This document shows positions 11,781-23,145 of a stretch of DNA of 64,000 nucleotides, piece after piece (position 1 is the first letter of the stretch; the number at the start of each line of letters is the position of its first letter). Origin of the DNA: Phorcus lineatus (Eukaryota > Mollusca > Gastropoda > Trochida > Trochidae). Position numbers and translations under genes: made by a program. The stretch is taken from contig OV121095.1 in NCBI GenBank assembly GCA_921293015.1, positions 39,715,484 to 39,779,483 of the forward strand. The letters are read 5' to 3'. Below the pieces are notes generated by a model. The model saw only the letters and a program-made list of their open reading frames with translations. It was not told the origin of the DNA and searched no databases.

Positions 11781-13394
11781 TTCTAACAGACTTAAAGTAA
11801 CTCTCAATAGCTTTATCAATACATAAAATGGATTTAGACGTGTTGAATACTTTTGTTTAACTGTTTATATTGTTTATATTTTAAGTTTGGATTTCCTCTT
11901 AACATTACGTTTTACAAATATTATATACATAGATAGATACATATATAGATATTAGAACGTGTAAATAAATAACATATTTGACTTCAATTCTTCTCATGGC
12001 TATCGTAAAATGAAGACGAATGTAGGAATCAATATTTTTAACAATATCTTGAACTCAGTTCAGTCTTTTATTTTAAACATTTTGAAGTTCATTGTGAAGT
12101 CAGTAATTGTTGCCAGCTGTTAATTGGTTACTGAACAGGTACAAGCTACAATAAATAGAAAATAAATTGATAAGTAACGTGCTTGAAATAACAGAAAATA
12201 AATTAAGAAAAATACACTTTTCCGGATTTTAAAACCGAAGATAGTCTTGAGGAATAAACATGTAATTACACAAATTAATAAATAACAGTGATTTAGATAG
12301 GCTTATCTTTAGTTGATGTTGGACACCTAGACATTATACATACAATTTTTGTGCATTGATAAACCCTACAAAAGAGTGAAAATTGCTTGGACATGAAAGT
12401 CACAACATGACTCCCCTCCAGGCAGAACCAGGACAATTTACATTAGGTTATTTGACCTTGAGAACATTTCAAAGCATGAATATAAAGGTAGATTATAGGA
12501 AATAACAGGGAAGATTTGAAATATAAGGAACTAGTACCAAATAGTTGAAATCAATTGATAATTATTACTGTTGCAAAAACACAGAAAAACCCTCAAAGAA
12601 ACAGTCATAAATCACTTTAAACCTTTAGTTAAGGTGTTATAAAATGAATAAATACAACACCGAATACTATATTCTTTGATGCTGTTGCATGCTGTAAACC
12701 TTACAAAATGGTTATTAGAGTTTATGGTTTAAAATTGTAACTGAACATAGACTGATCCATGAACAAAAATGAATTTTGCTAGTATACTAATAACATTTAA
12801 CACATTTAAATCAATTATTTCGGCCTTATCAAGAATTTCACGAATCTACACACCCTAAAATTCTATAAAAATGTGATCCATTTTAAGATTGAAATATTTT
12901 GTAGATACCCATGTACTAACAATCAATTTGAAAAAAACCCCATATTACACACGAAACATAGACCGGCAACATTTGCTTTGTTTTTAAAAGGTTATATACA
13001 AATTCCCCACCTCACCCTGCAATTTCTATCAGGGTTTTAAACAGACATTTTTAAGCAGATCGACTGTGTTTCACCAATCACCTACTATAATCGAAACAAC
13101 GCATACACATACAATTAAAATAAACTAAAATCCAATGAAACGTCCCCTTTTTGTTTTTCACACACATAAAAAATCAAGAAAGGTCATTAAAAAAAGGATA
13201 TCATGGTTATATATGCCAAGGCACTATCCAATGAAACACATCGCTAATACGCACCAAATGCAGTGGTTTAGGTACAGAGCGCAAAAAAACGGTAAAAAAG
13301 CATTTCAGCATTTTGCATGAAAATCACGTGCAATGAAAGGCTATAAATAATACTCCATTTTCGGCTATTTCATACGGAAAATAGGCCTACATAA
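11781..13394. other. Non-coding stretch between R1 and the Tc1 relic
   Basis: AT-rich, with no exon or RNA gene seen. This segment and the Tc1 copy have no counterpart in the second copy of the duplicated region, where R1 runs into R3 after only about 200 bp, so they are insertions here or deletions there. Confidence 0.4.
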
Positions 13395-14023
13395 GAAATA
13401 CCGAGATTGACCCAGGAGCAGAGAGGGAGGGCCATCTGTATGGCAGAAATTGGAGTTACGATGGTCCAAATTGCAAGAAGGTTTGGCTGCCACAAGAAAA
13501 CAATAACCCGGTTGCTTCAGCGATACAGGCAGACAGGGCGGACTCAGGACAGTCCTAGAAGTGGGCGACCCCGCTTCACGAGCCCGCAGGAAGACCGTCA
13601 TATACGACTCATCCACCTCCGAAACACGTTCGCGACGTTAACGTCAACAGCGGCAACGGCAATACGATATCGCATCAGTCACAGTACGATGTAGACTTCG
13701 TGCAGCAGAAACCCGTCCATATCGACCCTACAGAGGCTTCGCCTTGACCCTCCAAGATAAACTACGCAGGCTGAGGTGGGCGGTCTACATGCAACGTCAC
13801 AACGTTTTGCCATGGCCAGCTTCATTTCCAGACATGGATCCCGTCGATCATCTTTGGCACCATCTTGACAGGAGGATTCGAAGACACCCACAGCGTCCAG
13901 TTAACAGACAGGAGCTTGAACATGCTTTGAGACAGGAGTGACAGAGAATCCCCTCTAACGTCGTCAATGAGGAAACGTGTCCGGTCTTGTATTGATGCAG
14001 CTGGAGGTCATAAACACTATTGA
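13395..14023 (+). pseudogene. Tc1-like transposase relic, frameshifted and internally deleted
   Basis: A frame from 13,407 encodes the DNA-binding region: QRGRAICMAEIGVTMVQIAR (HTH 1), then HKKTITRLLQRYRQTGRTQD and SPRSGRPRFTSPQEDRHIRL, the linker of Tc1-like transposases. A frameshift near 13,685 moves the reading to RLRAAETRPYRPYRGF...LTLQDKLRRLRWA. The catalytic core is missing: RWA runs almost directly into VLPWPASFPDMDPVDHLWHH, the segment normally carrying the last acidic residue. About 150 residues, including both Asp of the DDE triad, are deleted. A stop replaces a tryptophan before IPSNVV and a further shift restores RKRVRSCIDAAGGHKHY. It is dead and non-mobile by itself. Terminal repeats were not delimited. 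Confidence 0.85.
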
Positions 14024-14329
14024 CTGCTTTTGTGCATCGTGTATTCAACAAACTGTACTGTCTTTTCAATGTGACATTTTCAGTTCCGTTGTGTGAGCGA
14101 AATACATGACCCCCTTGTCTTCGACTTGTAATTACATGGTATGTGCAATCCTAATTCCGTTGTTATTGTGCTGATTGTTGAAACGAGTGTCAGGTCTTTC
14201 ATTAAATTACGATTTACTACAAAATCTTGTTTTGTTATATTTCTATCGGGTATCAAATATGGAGAGACGTTTCTTTTGGATTTTAGTTTATATATAACCA
14301 TTAGCGTTTGAGGAAACAGGATAGTCACT

Positions 14330-14945
14330 TAAGCCTCAGGCGTATCATTAGCCATATCAGAGGAGTAAACTCATTTACACGTCCCAGAGAAGTACAACTT
14401 TGATATATGCATTTTCCTGAGATAGAAATCATTAAAAGTAGAAAAAAGTATCAGAACTCCATGTTCCATGCTGGAGCTGAGTAGGTAAGTTAATAAACCG
14501 TAATTCTGATATTGATCAAAGAAACTTTCATGTTTGCTATTAGTATATCTCAAGAATTCATATTCCATGATATACTGGAGTTTCAAGCAGGAATGAAAAT
14601 TGACAGGCTAAACTAACTAGCACAGTCAAACTCAGCATGACTCTGTTTGTGGTTTGTGTGACGTAACTTTACAGGTTTTTAATGTCCAAAGGAAGATAAA
14701 AAGACTGTAAATAATATTTATAATTGCGATCTAGTCTTCCGAGATTTCTCTTACCGGAACGTTGATATAAATCTGTAAAGTATGGAAGTTTCTTTAATGA
14801 TGTTTAAATTTTTTATATGGATTTAAATGTATTTTAATAAAAGTAGTAAATAAACAAGGTTGTTTTTAATTGAAGATCTCTAAAAAGTGTTTTCCTGTCA
14901 TGGGCAGATACAGCCATGAAACAATTAGTCTAAGTGCTTAGAGTT
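14330..14945. repeat. Long local repeat R3, copy a
   Basis: It is colinear with 30,300-30,720: TTCTGATATTSATAAA followed by GAAACTTT, TTCGCTATT-like, AATTGACAKGCTAAA, GTCTTCSGAGA, ATGTTTAAATT followed by TATATGGATTT, and TTTTCCTRTCA. It sits after the Tc1 insertion in this copy but close to R1 in the other. Two 70-80 codon minus-strand frames here are not conserved in the second copy, so they are probably not coding. Confidence 0.6.
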
Positions 14946-15244
14946 GATTGTATCTCACTGTTTTGGAACTCGTAAATATTAAATTGTTGGAATTGAAAAT
15001 GTGTATCTGTTGTAAGTATCATCTAGATAACCGATAGGACAAACTTACCTGGGGTCATCCCTACATTTTTTTAAAAATCCTATGGATAATGCTCTATTCT
15101 AAAATTCTAAAATGCACTGCAAAACCCGTAAGCATCCAATGATGTGAAGGGGTAGTGTTTCAAGGATGCATTAATAAGATCTAGAACATCGAGTGTATAC
15201 AGAATAAATTTGAGACGAAAGATCGATTATGCATTCCTTGTGAT

Positions 15245-15480
15245 AGCGAAGTTAGTGTAACTCAAAATCTTGAAAACAGTTTAAAGACATTTATACAAGG
15301 ACGTCTGCAAACAAGCTGGAATTGAATCAGGACAAATCAAAACGTATTCGGTTTGAAGCCAGGAGTCACATTCATGCCTTCCCTGATCTACATGTTGGTG
15401 CTCTAAACAGCCACACTACCGAAGGAGTGAAAAACCTTGATGTATATTTCAACAGTATCCTCACAATGGAAAAGCAAGGC
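15245..15480 (+). mobile_element. LINE reverse-transcriptase fragment (thumb-proximal region)
   Basis: Two frames joined by one shift give VTQNLENSLKTFIQGRLQ and NKLELNQDKSKRIRFEARSH, then VKNLDVYFNSILTMEKQ. This follows the pattern of CR1/L2-like RT after the catalytic motif: a helix, W/NKL.LN.DK.e, then vrNLGv.fDs.ltme. The catalytic Asp pair is not present and the match ends abruptly near 15,480. It is a short dead insertion. Confidence 0.65.
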
Positions 15481-16264
15481 ATTGCAGTGTCATTTTTATT
15501 TTTTTATTTTCGAATTTTTATGAAGTCACAGAGCGATAGTAGATCAAGCTCGTCAAATTCGTAAACAAACACCTTTCCACATTGAATAATCTTTCATTAT
15601 AAATGATTCTACAATCTACATAATTATAAATTTACAAAACATACTTTTTAGGCAAAAAATGTTGTATTTGACTTATACTAAACAAGTGTAGGGCATTTTA
15701 GATTTAAAAGGTTCGTATGATAAATAATGAAATATGTAGATAGTTGTGGATCAAGATCGCCCAGTCTTGTTGACACTGTCAGTGTTACAACCTTTGGTCT
15801 CCAGGCCAGTCAACATTCCTTAGACACTAAATACAAAAATGCATTGTAACAAAATTTAGTCTATTACTGTCGAAGTTTCGAGTCCAAAGTTAAACAAATA
15901 TCTTATCATGCAAATGTATTATCAATTTATGAAAAAAATTATAGATACAATATAGTAATCATATGCATTTTTGCATCAAAGTTTCATTAGCTTTCTTTTG
16001 AATAAAGGTTAACAGCTTGTCGAAGTTGACAAATATATACAATATGCTTTGTATAAACTTTTCTTATTTATTTTCAATGGTTATTCTGAAATAACAAACA
16101 GAATTGTCTAACCACTTGAATCACAAACACAGGCAACAGTTGCACTATAACATTAAAGTAATTGAGGTTGAGAGCCAAATATTTGAAGTCAAACTGTCAA
16201 AAATAAAAGGAAGTCATCGAAACATATACAGAAGATGAATATATAGAGATTATTACGCGAGGAG

Positions 16265-16570
16265 GTGTGTCATATGACTTTTACGAAACGAGTGGGAATT
16301 TTTGTATTGCCCGAGCGCAAGCCAGGGATATACACAAATTCGCACGAGTTTCGTAAAAGTCATATGACACACTTCCGAGGGTAATAATTTCTTTATTACC
16401 GATTCTATTTCATTTCAAACGCATAGAAATATTCAGAAAACGGCCTTCTTCCCTTGCGACGGTCCGCTACAGTGACGTCATTAACAATGGTTTTATGACG
16501 TCACAGACGACTAAATATGGTCACTCACGCTGAAACAATCGTTGCTAGGCAAAAGTGACATGTGCACATG
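16265..16570. mobile_element. Hairpin element P2 with paired TGACGTCA sites
   Basis: A ~25-bp perfect inverted repeat (left arm from 16,265, beginning GTGTGTCATATGACTTTTAC; right arm ending at 16,372) surrounds a loop with CCCGAGCGCAAGCCAGGGAT. A right-hand tail follows with TTTATTACCG, an AAACGGCCTTCTTCCC block and TGACGTCA twice (16,473 and 16,497). The same order, inverted, is seen at 44,180-44,425, and related hairpins occur at 8.9 and 32.0 kb. There is no coding capacity. Confidence 0.7.
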
Positions 16571-17214
16571 TGATCATATTGAAAATAGGTCACCACTTAT
16601 AATTAACTATATGGGTAATAAAAGATATTATGAAACATGGATGATATATTCAAATCATATATTTAATTAGGTCAGCTTATAGTATTTTGATGTATTTTAT
16701 TGTAAATAACCTATTTTATCTCACTGCATTCCCTTTTTTATTCATATTATTATTTAACACACTAATGGTTAAGCTTTTACAGTTTGGTCTGGGTTGGTCA
16801 CTACTGAGTTTTTTCTCTGATACAAGGTAACTCAAATAATTCTGTTTCCAGAAAAGATGCCAGATCGCGTAAAATCGCTAGGAATAATCCCGACCAGCTT
16901 AAAAGGGTTATTTATTTGAAAACATAAGGTCATAAAGTGACATTGTGAAAGCTTCATACTGCTGTCACCTTGTTAAAATTATCTTAAAGCGCTTTGAAAA
17001 ATCCTTGTTACCTAACACCTTGAGAAATACATATGCCGTGACATCAATGAAACAATATTATGTGGACTCATAAAATGTTATTATCCATAAAATGTGCAAC
17101 CATCGAAATAACGTCATTATCGGTTTCTTTGTCCTCAGCAGTAAAGTTGACAAATTAAGTTTGCAGCTCTAGGGGACTATTGACGCTATGAATTACACAT
17201 AGACACGAGATGTA

Positions 17215-17930
17215 TCCAATACTGGTATAAAACATTGAGGCTACCGTCCAAACAGATACCGGATAAAGGTTTATCCTATGATGTTTAACCTGGATTTAAG
17301 TGACCAAAGAACATTGGCAACTTCAGTTCAGTACGGCTTTGGTTTTGTTCGGATGTCACAAGATGTCGGTAATATCCCAAACTTTACAAATTTGGTAAAG
17401 CAATGGAACAAAGATTGTTTTCAACAAGGGTGGACAGAAACATTATCAACGTCAAGGCAAATGTCATTTTATAGAAATTTCAAATTCATCTTGAAAACAA
17501 AGATTTATCTATCAACTGTCAAAATTAAGAATTAAGAAGGTCATCAGAATAACCCTTGAGAATTAAAACAGGAAGATGGGAAAAATTACTGCATGAGGAT
17601 AGAATCTGTCAAGTATGTAAAGTGCAGTCACCTGAAGACTAGTTCCAAATCTTATTTAGCCTATATGTCCCTTATAGAAAACGCTAGCATTAACATATCT
17701 CCCACCCTATTATCACACAAATGTAACAGAACAGAACACTTACTTAGTTCAAGTTAACCATTTATTCTTCAAATATTGTGCTCCGTTGAAGAGCAAAGTA
17801 CAGCTTGAAAGTAAAGTCATTTAGATTATATTGAATTGTCAAGGTGACATTTAGTGCATATAATGAAGTGTACATGGACCAATGGCTTTTATACTGAATA
17901 AACATGATTGATTGACTGTTTGCCTATCCC
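17215..17930 (+). mobile_element. LINE 3' portion (family A related), stop- and frameshift-damaged
   Basis: Pieces of the polyprotein C-terminus are readable: YW.K-like start, then LDLSDQRTLATSVQYGFGFV, SQDVGNIPNFTNLVKQWNKD and CFQQGW, with S.R..FYRNFKFILKTKIYLS following. After a frameshift near 17,530, RIKTGRWEKLLHEDRICQVC continues with KVQSPED, a stop, and FQILF, a decayed zinc knuckle in which the usual His is Gln. The 3' UTR ends with TACTGAATAAACATGATTGA and a GATTGA tail at about 17,905-17,920. The layout matches the copy at 430-966, but the 3' tail motif differs, so it may be a sister family. Confidence 0.75.
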
Positions 17931-18162
17931 CGGGAGTAAAGTTGACGAATAAGCGTGGTGCTAGTACAGTACAGGATAGTCTAGATAATCCGAGGTGATC
18001 ACTACTTGAGTTACTAGATAATTAACAATATTGGATATAAAATAAAGGATTGGGGGTGATAAGGCTAAACTGAAAGTCTTTAGAAGAAGGGATCACATAC
18101 TCAAAAAAGGGTACAGAGAAACAAAAGAATATTAACTTTTTCAAACCAACATATATCGTGGG

Positions 18163-18320
18163 TATATATGTTACGAACAATCTGGGGTGTATCACAATCT
18201 GCAGATTGTTCGAACAATCTGCAGATTGTTTGCTCACAATCTAGGAATTCCTAGATTGTTTAAACAATCTGCAGATTGTGCAACCTGAACGATCTGGGAA
18301 TGATCACAATCTGGAAATTT
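18163..18320. repeat. Left complex terminus of the 6.6-kb structure
   Basis: It is built from palindromes: ACAATCTGCAGATTGT three times, one 24-bp palindrome centred on GGAATTCC, and palindromic joints TTCGAA and TTTAAA. It continues as CCTGAACGATCTGGGAATGA then TCACAATCTGG. Each block has an inverted counterpart at 24,555-24,741. The outermost bases, TATATATGTTACG, pair with TATATCTGTTCCG read inward from the right end. Confidence 0.75.
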
Positions 18321-18394
18321 GTGTTTTAGTAGTATTTTCATCCTTATGAAATGGGAATTATCTAACTTCTTCAGATTTTTCTATTTAGCAAGTA

Positions 18395-21300
18395 TAAGGA
18401 TCGATTCCTAGATTGTGATAAGGAATCAGCTTGTCTTTTTCTCAAATGAGGGGGTATGATTCCCAGATTGTGAAGGGCTCTCAGCTCGTCTTTATGTCAA
18501 AGTTAGGGTGTGTAAGGGTTGATTCCTAGATTGTGAAGGGCTCATAGCTCACCTTTATTTAAACTGAGAGGTTATAGCAGTCGATTCTTAGATTGTGAAG
18601 GGCTCATAGCTCGCCTATTTGTCAAACTGACGCAGTATAGGGACCGATTCCTAGATTGTGAAGGGCTCATAGCTCACCTTTATTTAAACTGACAAAGGGT
18701 ATAGGAGTCAATTCTCAGATTGCGAATGGCCCACATCTCGCCTATAAGTCAAACTGAGGGAGTATATGGATCGATTCTTAGATTGTGAAGGGCTCAAAGC
18801 TCGTCTTTATGTCAAAATGAGGGAGTATAGGATCCGATTCCTAGATTGTGAAGGACTCACAACTCGCCTATATATCACACTGAGGGAGTATAGGGATCGA
18901 TTCCTAGATTGTAAAGGGCACTTAGCTCGCCTATAAATCAAACTGACGGAGAAAAGAGGTCGATTCTCAGATTGTGAAGAGCGCACAACTCGCCTATATG
19001 TCAAACTGAGGGAGTATAGGGGCCGATTCCTAGACTGTGAAGGGCTCACCGCTCGCCTATAAGTCTAACTGAGGGGGTATAGGGGTCGATTCCCAGATTG
19101 TGAAGGGCTCACAGCTCACCTTTATTTAAACTGAGAGTGTATAGTAGTCGATTCTCAGATTGTGAAGGGCTCACAGATCGGCTTTATGTCAAACTGACGG
19201 AGTATAGGGGTCAATTCTCAGATTGTGAAGGGCTTACAGCTCACCTATATATGAAAATGTGAGGGTATATAGGAGTCGATTCTCAGATTGTGAAGGTCTC
19301 ACAACTCGCCTATATGTCAAACTGAGGGAGTATAGGGGCCGATTCCTAGACTGTGAAGGGCTCACCGCTCGCCTATAAGTCTAACTGAGGGGGTATAGGG
19401 GTCGATTCCCAGATTGTGAAGGGCTCACAGCTCACCTTTATTTAAACTGAGAGTGTATAGCAGTCGATTCTCAGATTGTGAAGGGCTCACAGATCGGCTT
19501 TATGTCAAACTGACGGAGTATAGGGGTCAATTCTCAGATTGTGAAGGGCTTACAGCTCACCTATATATGAAAATGTGAGGGTATATAGGAGTCGATTCTC
19601 AGATTGTGAAGGGCTCACAACTCGCCTATATGTCAAACTGAGGGAGTATAGGGGCCGATTCCTAGACTGTGAAGGGCTCACCGCTCGCCTATAAGTCTAA
19701 CTGAGGGGGTATAGGGGTCGATTCCCAGATTGTGAAGGGCTCACAGCTCACCTTTATTTAAACTGAGAGTGTATAGCAGTCGATTCTCAGATTGTGAAGG
19801 GCTCACAGATCGGCTTTATGTCAAACTGACGGAGTATAGGGGTCAATTCTCAGATTGTGAAGGGCTTACAGCTCACCTATATATGAAAATGTGAGGGTAT
19901 ATAGGAGTCGATTCTCAGATTGTGAAGGGCTCACAACTCGCCTATATGTCAAACTGAGGGAGTATAGGGGCCGATTCCTAGACTGTGAAGGGCTCACCGC
20001 TCGCCTATAAGTCTAACTGAGGGGGTATAGGGGTCGATTCCCAGATTGTGAAGGGCTCACAGCTCACCTTTATTTAAACTGAGAGGTTATAGCAGTCGAT
20101 TCTTAGATTGTGAAGGGCTCATAGCTCGCCTATTTGTCAAACTGACGCAGTATAGGGACCGATTCCTAGATTGTGAAGGGCTCATAGCTCACCTTTATTT
20201 AAACTGACAAAGGGTATAGGAGTCAATTCTCAGATTGCGAATGGCCCACATCTCGCCTATAAGTCAAACTGAGGGAGTATATGGATCGATTCTTAGATTG
20301 TGAAGGGCTCAAAGCTCGTCTTTATGTCAAAATGAGGGAGTATAGGATCCGATTCCTAGATTGTGAAGGACTCACAATTCGCCTATATATCACACTGAGG
20401 GAGTATAGGGATCGATTCCTAGATTGTAAAGGGCACTTAGCTCGCCTATAAATCAAACTGACGGAGAAAAGAGGTCGATTCTCAGATTGTGAAGAGCGCA
20501 CAACTCGCCTATATGTCAAACTGAGGGAGTATAGGGGCCGATTCCTAGACTGTGAAGGGCTCACCGCTCGCCTATAAGTCTAACTGAGGGGGTATAGGGG
20601 TCGATTCCCAGATTGTGAAGGGCTCACAGCTCACCTTTATTTAAACTGAGAGTGTATAGTAGTCGATTCTCAGATTGTGAAGGGCTCACAGATCGGCTTT
20701 ATGTCAAACTGACGGAGTATAGGGGTCAATTCTCAGATTGTGAAGGGCTTACAGCTCACCTATATATGAAAATGTGAGGGTATATAGGAGTCGATTCTCA
20801 GATTGTGAAGGTCTCACAACTCGCCTATATGTCAAACTGAGGGAGTATAGGGGCCGATTCCTAGACTGTGAAGGGCTCACCGCTCGCCTATAAGTCTAAC
20901 TGAGGGGGTATAGGGGTCGATTCCCAGATTGTGAAGGGCTCACAGCTCACCTTTATTTAAACTGAGAGTGTATAGCAGTCGATTCTCAGATTGTGAAGGG
21001 CTCACAGATCGGCTTTATGTCAAACTGACGGAGTATAGGGGTCAATTCTCAGATTGTGAAGGGCTTACAGCTCACCTATATATGAAAATGTGAGGGTATA
21101 TAGGAGTCGATTCTCAGATTGTGAAGGGCTCACAACTCGCCTATATGTCAAACTGAGGGAGTATAGGGGCCGATTCCTAGACTGTGAAGGGCTCACCGCT
21201 CGCCTATAAGTCTAACTGAGGGGGTATAGGGGTCGATTCCCAGATTGTGAAGGGCTCACAGCTCACCTTTATTTAAACTGAGAGTGTATAGCAGTCGATT

Positions 21301-22235
21301 CTCAGATTGTGAAGGGCTCAATGATCGGCTTTATGTCAAACTGACGGAGTATAGGGGTCAATTCTCAGATTGTGAAGGGCTTACAGCTCACCTATATATG
21401 AAAATGTGAGGGTATATAGGAGTCGATTCTCAGATTGTGAAGGGCTCACATCCCACCTATATGTCAAACTGAGAGAGTATAGGGATCGATTCTCCGATTG
21501 TTAAGGGCTCATAGCTCGTCTTTATGTTAAACTGAGGGAGTATAGGGGCCGATTCCTAGATTGTGAAGGACTCACCGCTCGCCTATAAGTCAAGGTGACG
21601 GAGTATAGAGGTCGCTTCTCAGATTGTGAAGAGCTCACGTCTCGCCTATATGTCAAACTGAGAGAGTATAGGAGCCGATTCCTAGATTCTGAAGGGCTCA
21701 CCGCTCGCCTATAAGTCAAACTGAGAGGGTATAGGGGTCGATTCCCAGATTGTGAAGGGCTCACAATAATAATTATTATATTATTCATCTTTATTTAAAC
21801 TGAGAGGGTATAGCAGTCGATTCTCAGATTGTGAAGGGCTCCCAGATCGGCTTTATGTCAAACTGACGGAGTATAGGGATCTATTCTCAGATTGTGAAGG
21901 GCTCATAGCTCGCCTATAAATCAAACTGACGGAGTATAGAGGTCGATTCTCAGATTGTGAAGAGCTCACATCTCGCCTAAATGTCAAACCAAGGGAGTAT
22001 AAGGGCCGATTCCTAGATTGTGAAGGGCTCACCGCTCGCCTATAAGTCTAACTGAGGGTGTATAGGGGTCGATTCCTAGATTGTGAAGGGCTCACACTTC
22101 ATCTTTATTTGAACTGAGAGGGTATAGGAGTCAATTCTGACATTGTGAAGGGCTCATAGCTCGTCTATATATCAAACCGAGAGGGTATAGGAGTCGATTC
22201 TCAGATTCTCAGGTCGTCTTCACGTCAAATTAAGG
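18395..22235 (+). repeat. Left tandem array, ~61 units of 63 bp with nested higher-order periods
   Basis: The unit is about 63 bp (range 62-64). Landmarks are AGATTGTGAAGGGCTCA, GCTCGCCTATA, GTCAAACTGAGGGAGTATAG and GGGTCGATTCC. Five-unit blocks repeat every 316 bp, as GGGGCCGATTCCTAGACTG starts at 19,019, 19,335, 19,651 and 19,967, and again at 20,534, 20,850 and 21,166. The two series are offset by 1,515 bp, so a larger segment was itself duplicated. Because 63 is divisible by three, minus-strand frames of 80-88 codons appear; these are repeat translations, not genes. Confidence 0.9.
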
Positions 22236-23145
22236 GAGTATAGAAGCATGTTTACACAGATGAAAATGGAAAATGAAGATGGATAATGGCAGCATCATAT
22301 TGAAAATATACTACGCAAAGCAAGTCAGTAAATCCCGCCTGTTCTTGTGGAAACATTCGGGAGGATCCTTTTCATTACTTCTTTAAATGGCCACTATATG
22401 ATAGATTCCGATCAAATCAATACTTTTTTAAAAACGATATAACATTAAAATCTACCTTGAGCGGCGACAAATCCTTGTCACAGAGTGCTAACGAATCCCT
22501 AATGATATCTGTATATCATTTCATAAATGATACCAACCGATTTTTATAGCTCTTTTATTAAATATGTACCAGATGCAAAGGTAAACAATGCTTAATTTGA
22601 TTTTAGTAAGAATAATTGCAAATATATATTTCCACCGGTGTACTTGATATCTTAATCGTTTCATGTTTGTTTCAGGAGAACCATTTATATAGGCATTTGC
22701 TGCCTGTTTGCTAATCCTTTTTCCTTTTTGAATATATATATTCTGAATGTTGTGTATTACATGTTTCATTGAAATTAAATACTGTTTAAATCACACAGAG
22801 GAAATTAGTTGTTTGCCACTCCCGTCACTATGACGATGCCATTATATGACTCTTCTTGCAGCGTAGTAAATAATCCACTCCATATCAAAATATTCTTAAA
22901 ATATTGAATCATGAACAGATAATAAATAAATCAAATAAAACATTTCTTTGTTAATTTCACAAACCGATATAACCGAAACTATTAAAAACGTTACAGAAAA
23001 AACATGTGTCAAAATTTTGATCATAGTGTGACCGAAGAGCAATTAAACATTTTACTCCAGTCAATTCATTATTGCATAAGTATTTGCCCCATGATATCGT
23101 GCGATAGATAAACATCAAATTACAGAGAGGAAGTTAATGTGATTG
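22236..23145. other. Unique core of the 6.6-kb structure
   Basis: About 0.9 kb lies between the opposed arrays. The first third holds a LINE tail (22,290-22,550). The rest, 22,560-23,145, is AT-rich with no recognisable gene. An 82-codon minus-strand frame at 22,521-22,769 has no family features. Confidence 0.5.
22290..22550 (+). mobile_element. LINE family B RT C-terminal tail inside the core
   Basis: One frame reads NPACSCGNIREDPFHYFFKW followed by PLYDRFR and ends at a stop near 22,548. This is the C-x-C-x8-H-x4-(C) knuckle of a second LINE family, also seen at 56,864-57,085. The final Cys is Trp here. Upstream RT motifs are absent, so it is a fragment trapped between the arrays. Confidence 0.65.

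Noticed and set aside
20322-20564. Minus-strand 80-residue protein with 21-residue repeats
   Set aside because: It is the 63-bp satellite read in frame. Identical frames occur wherever units are exactly 63 bp, and no start context or flanking gene structure exists.
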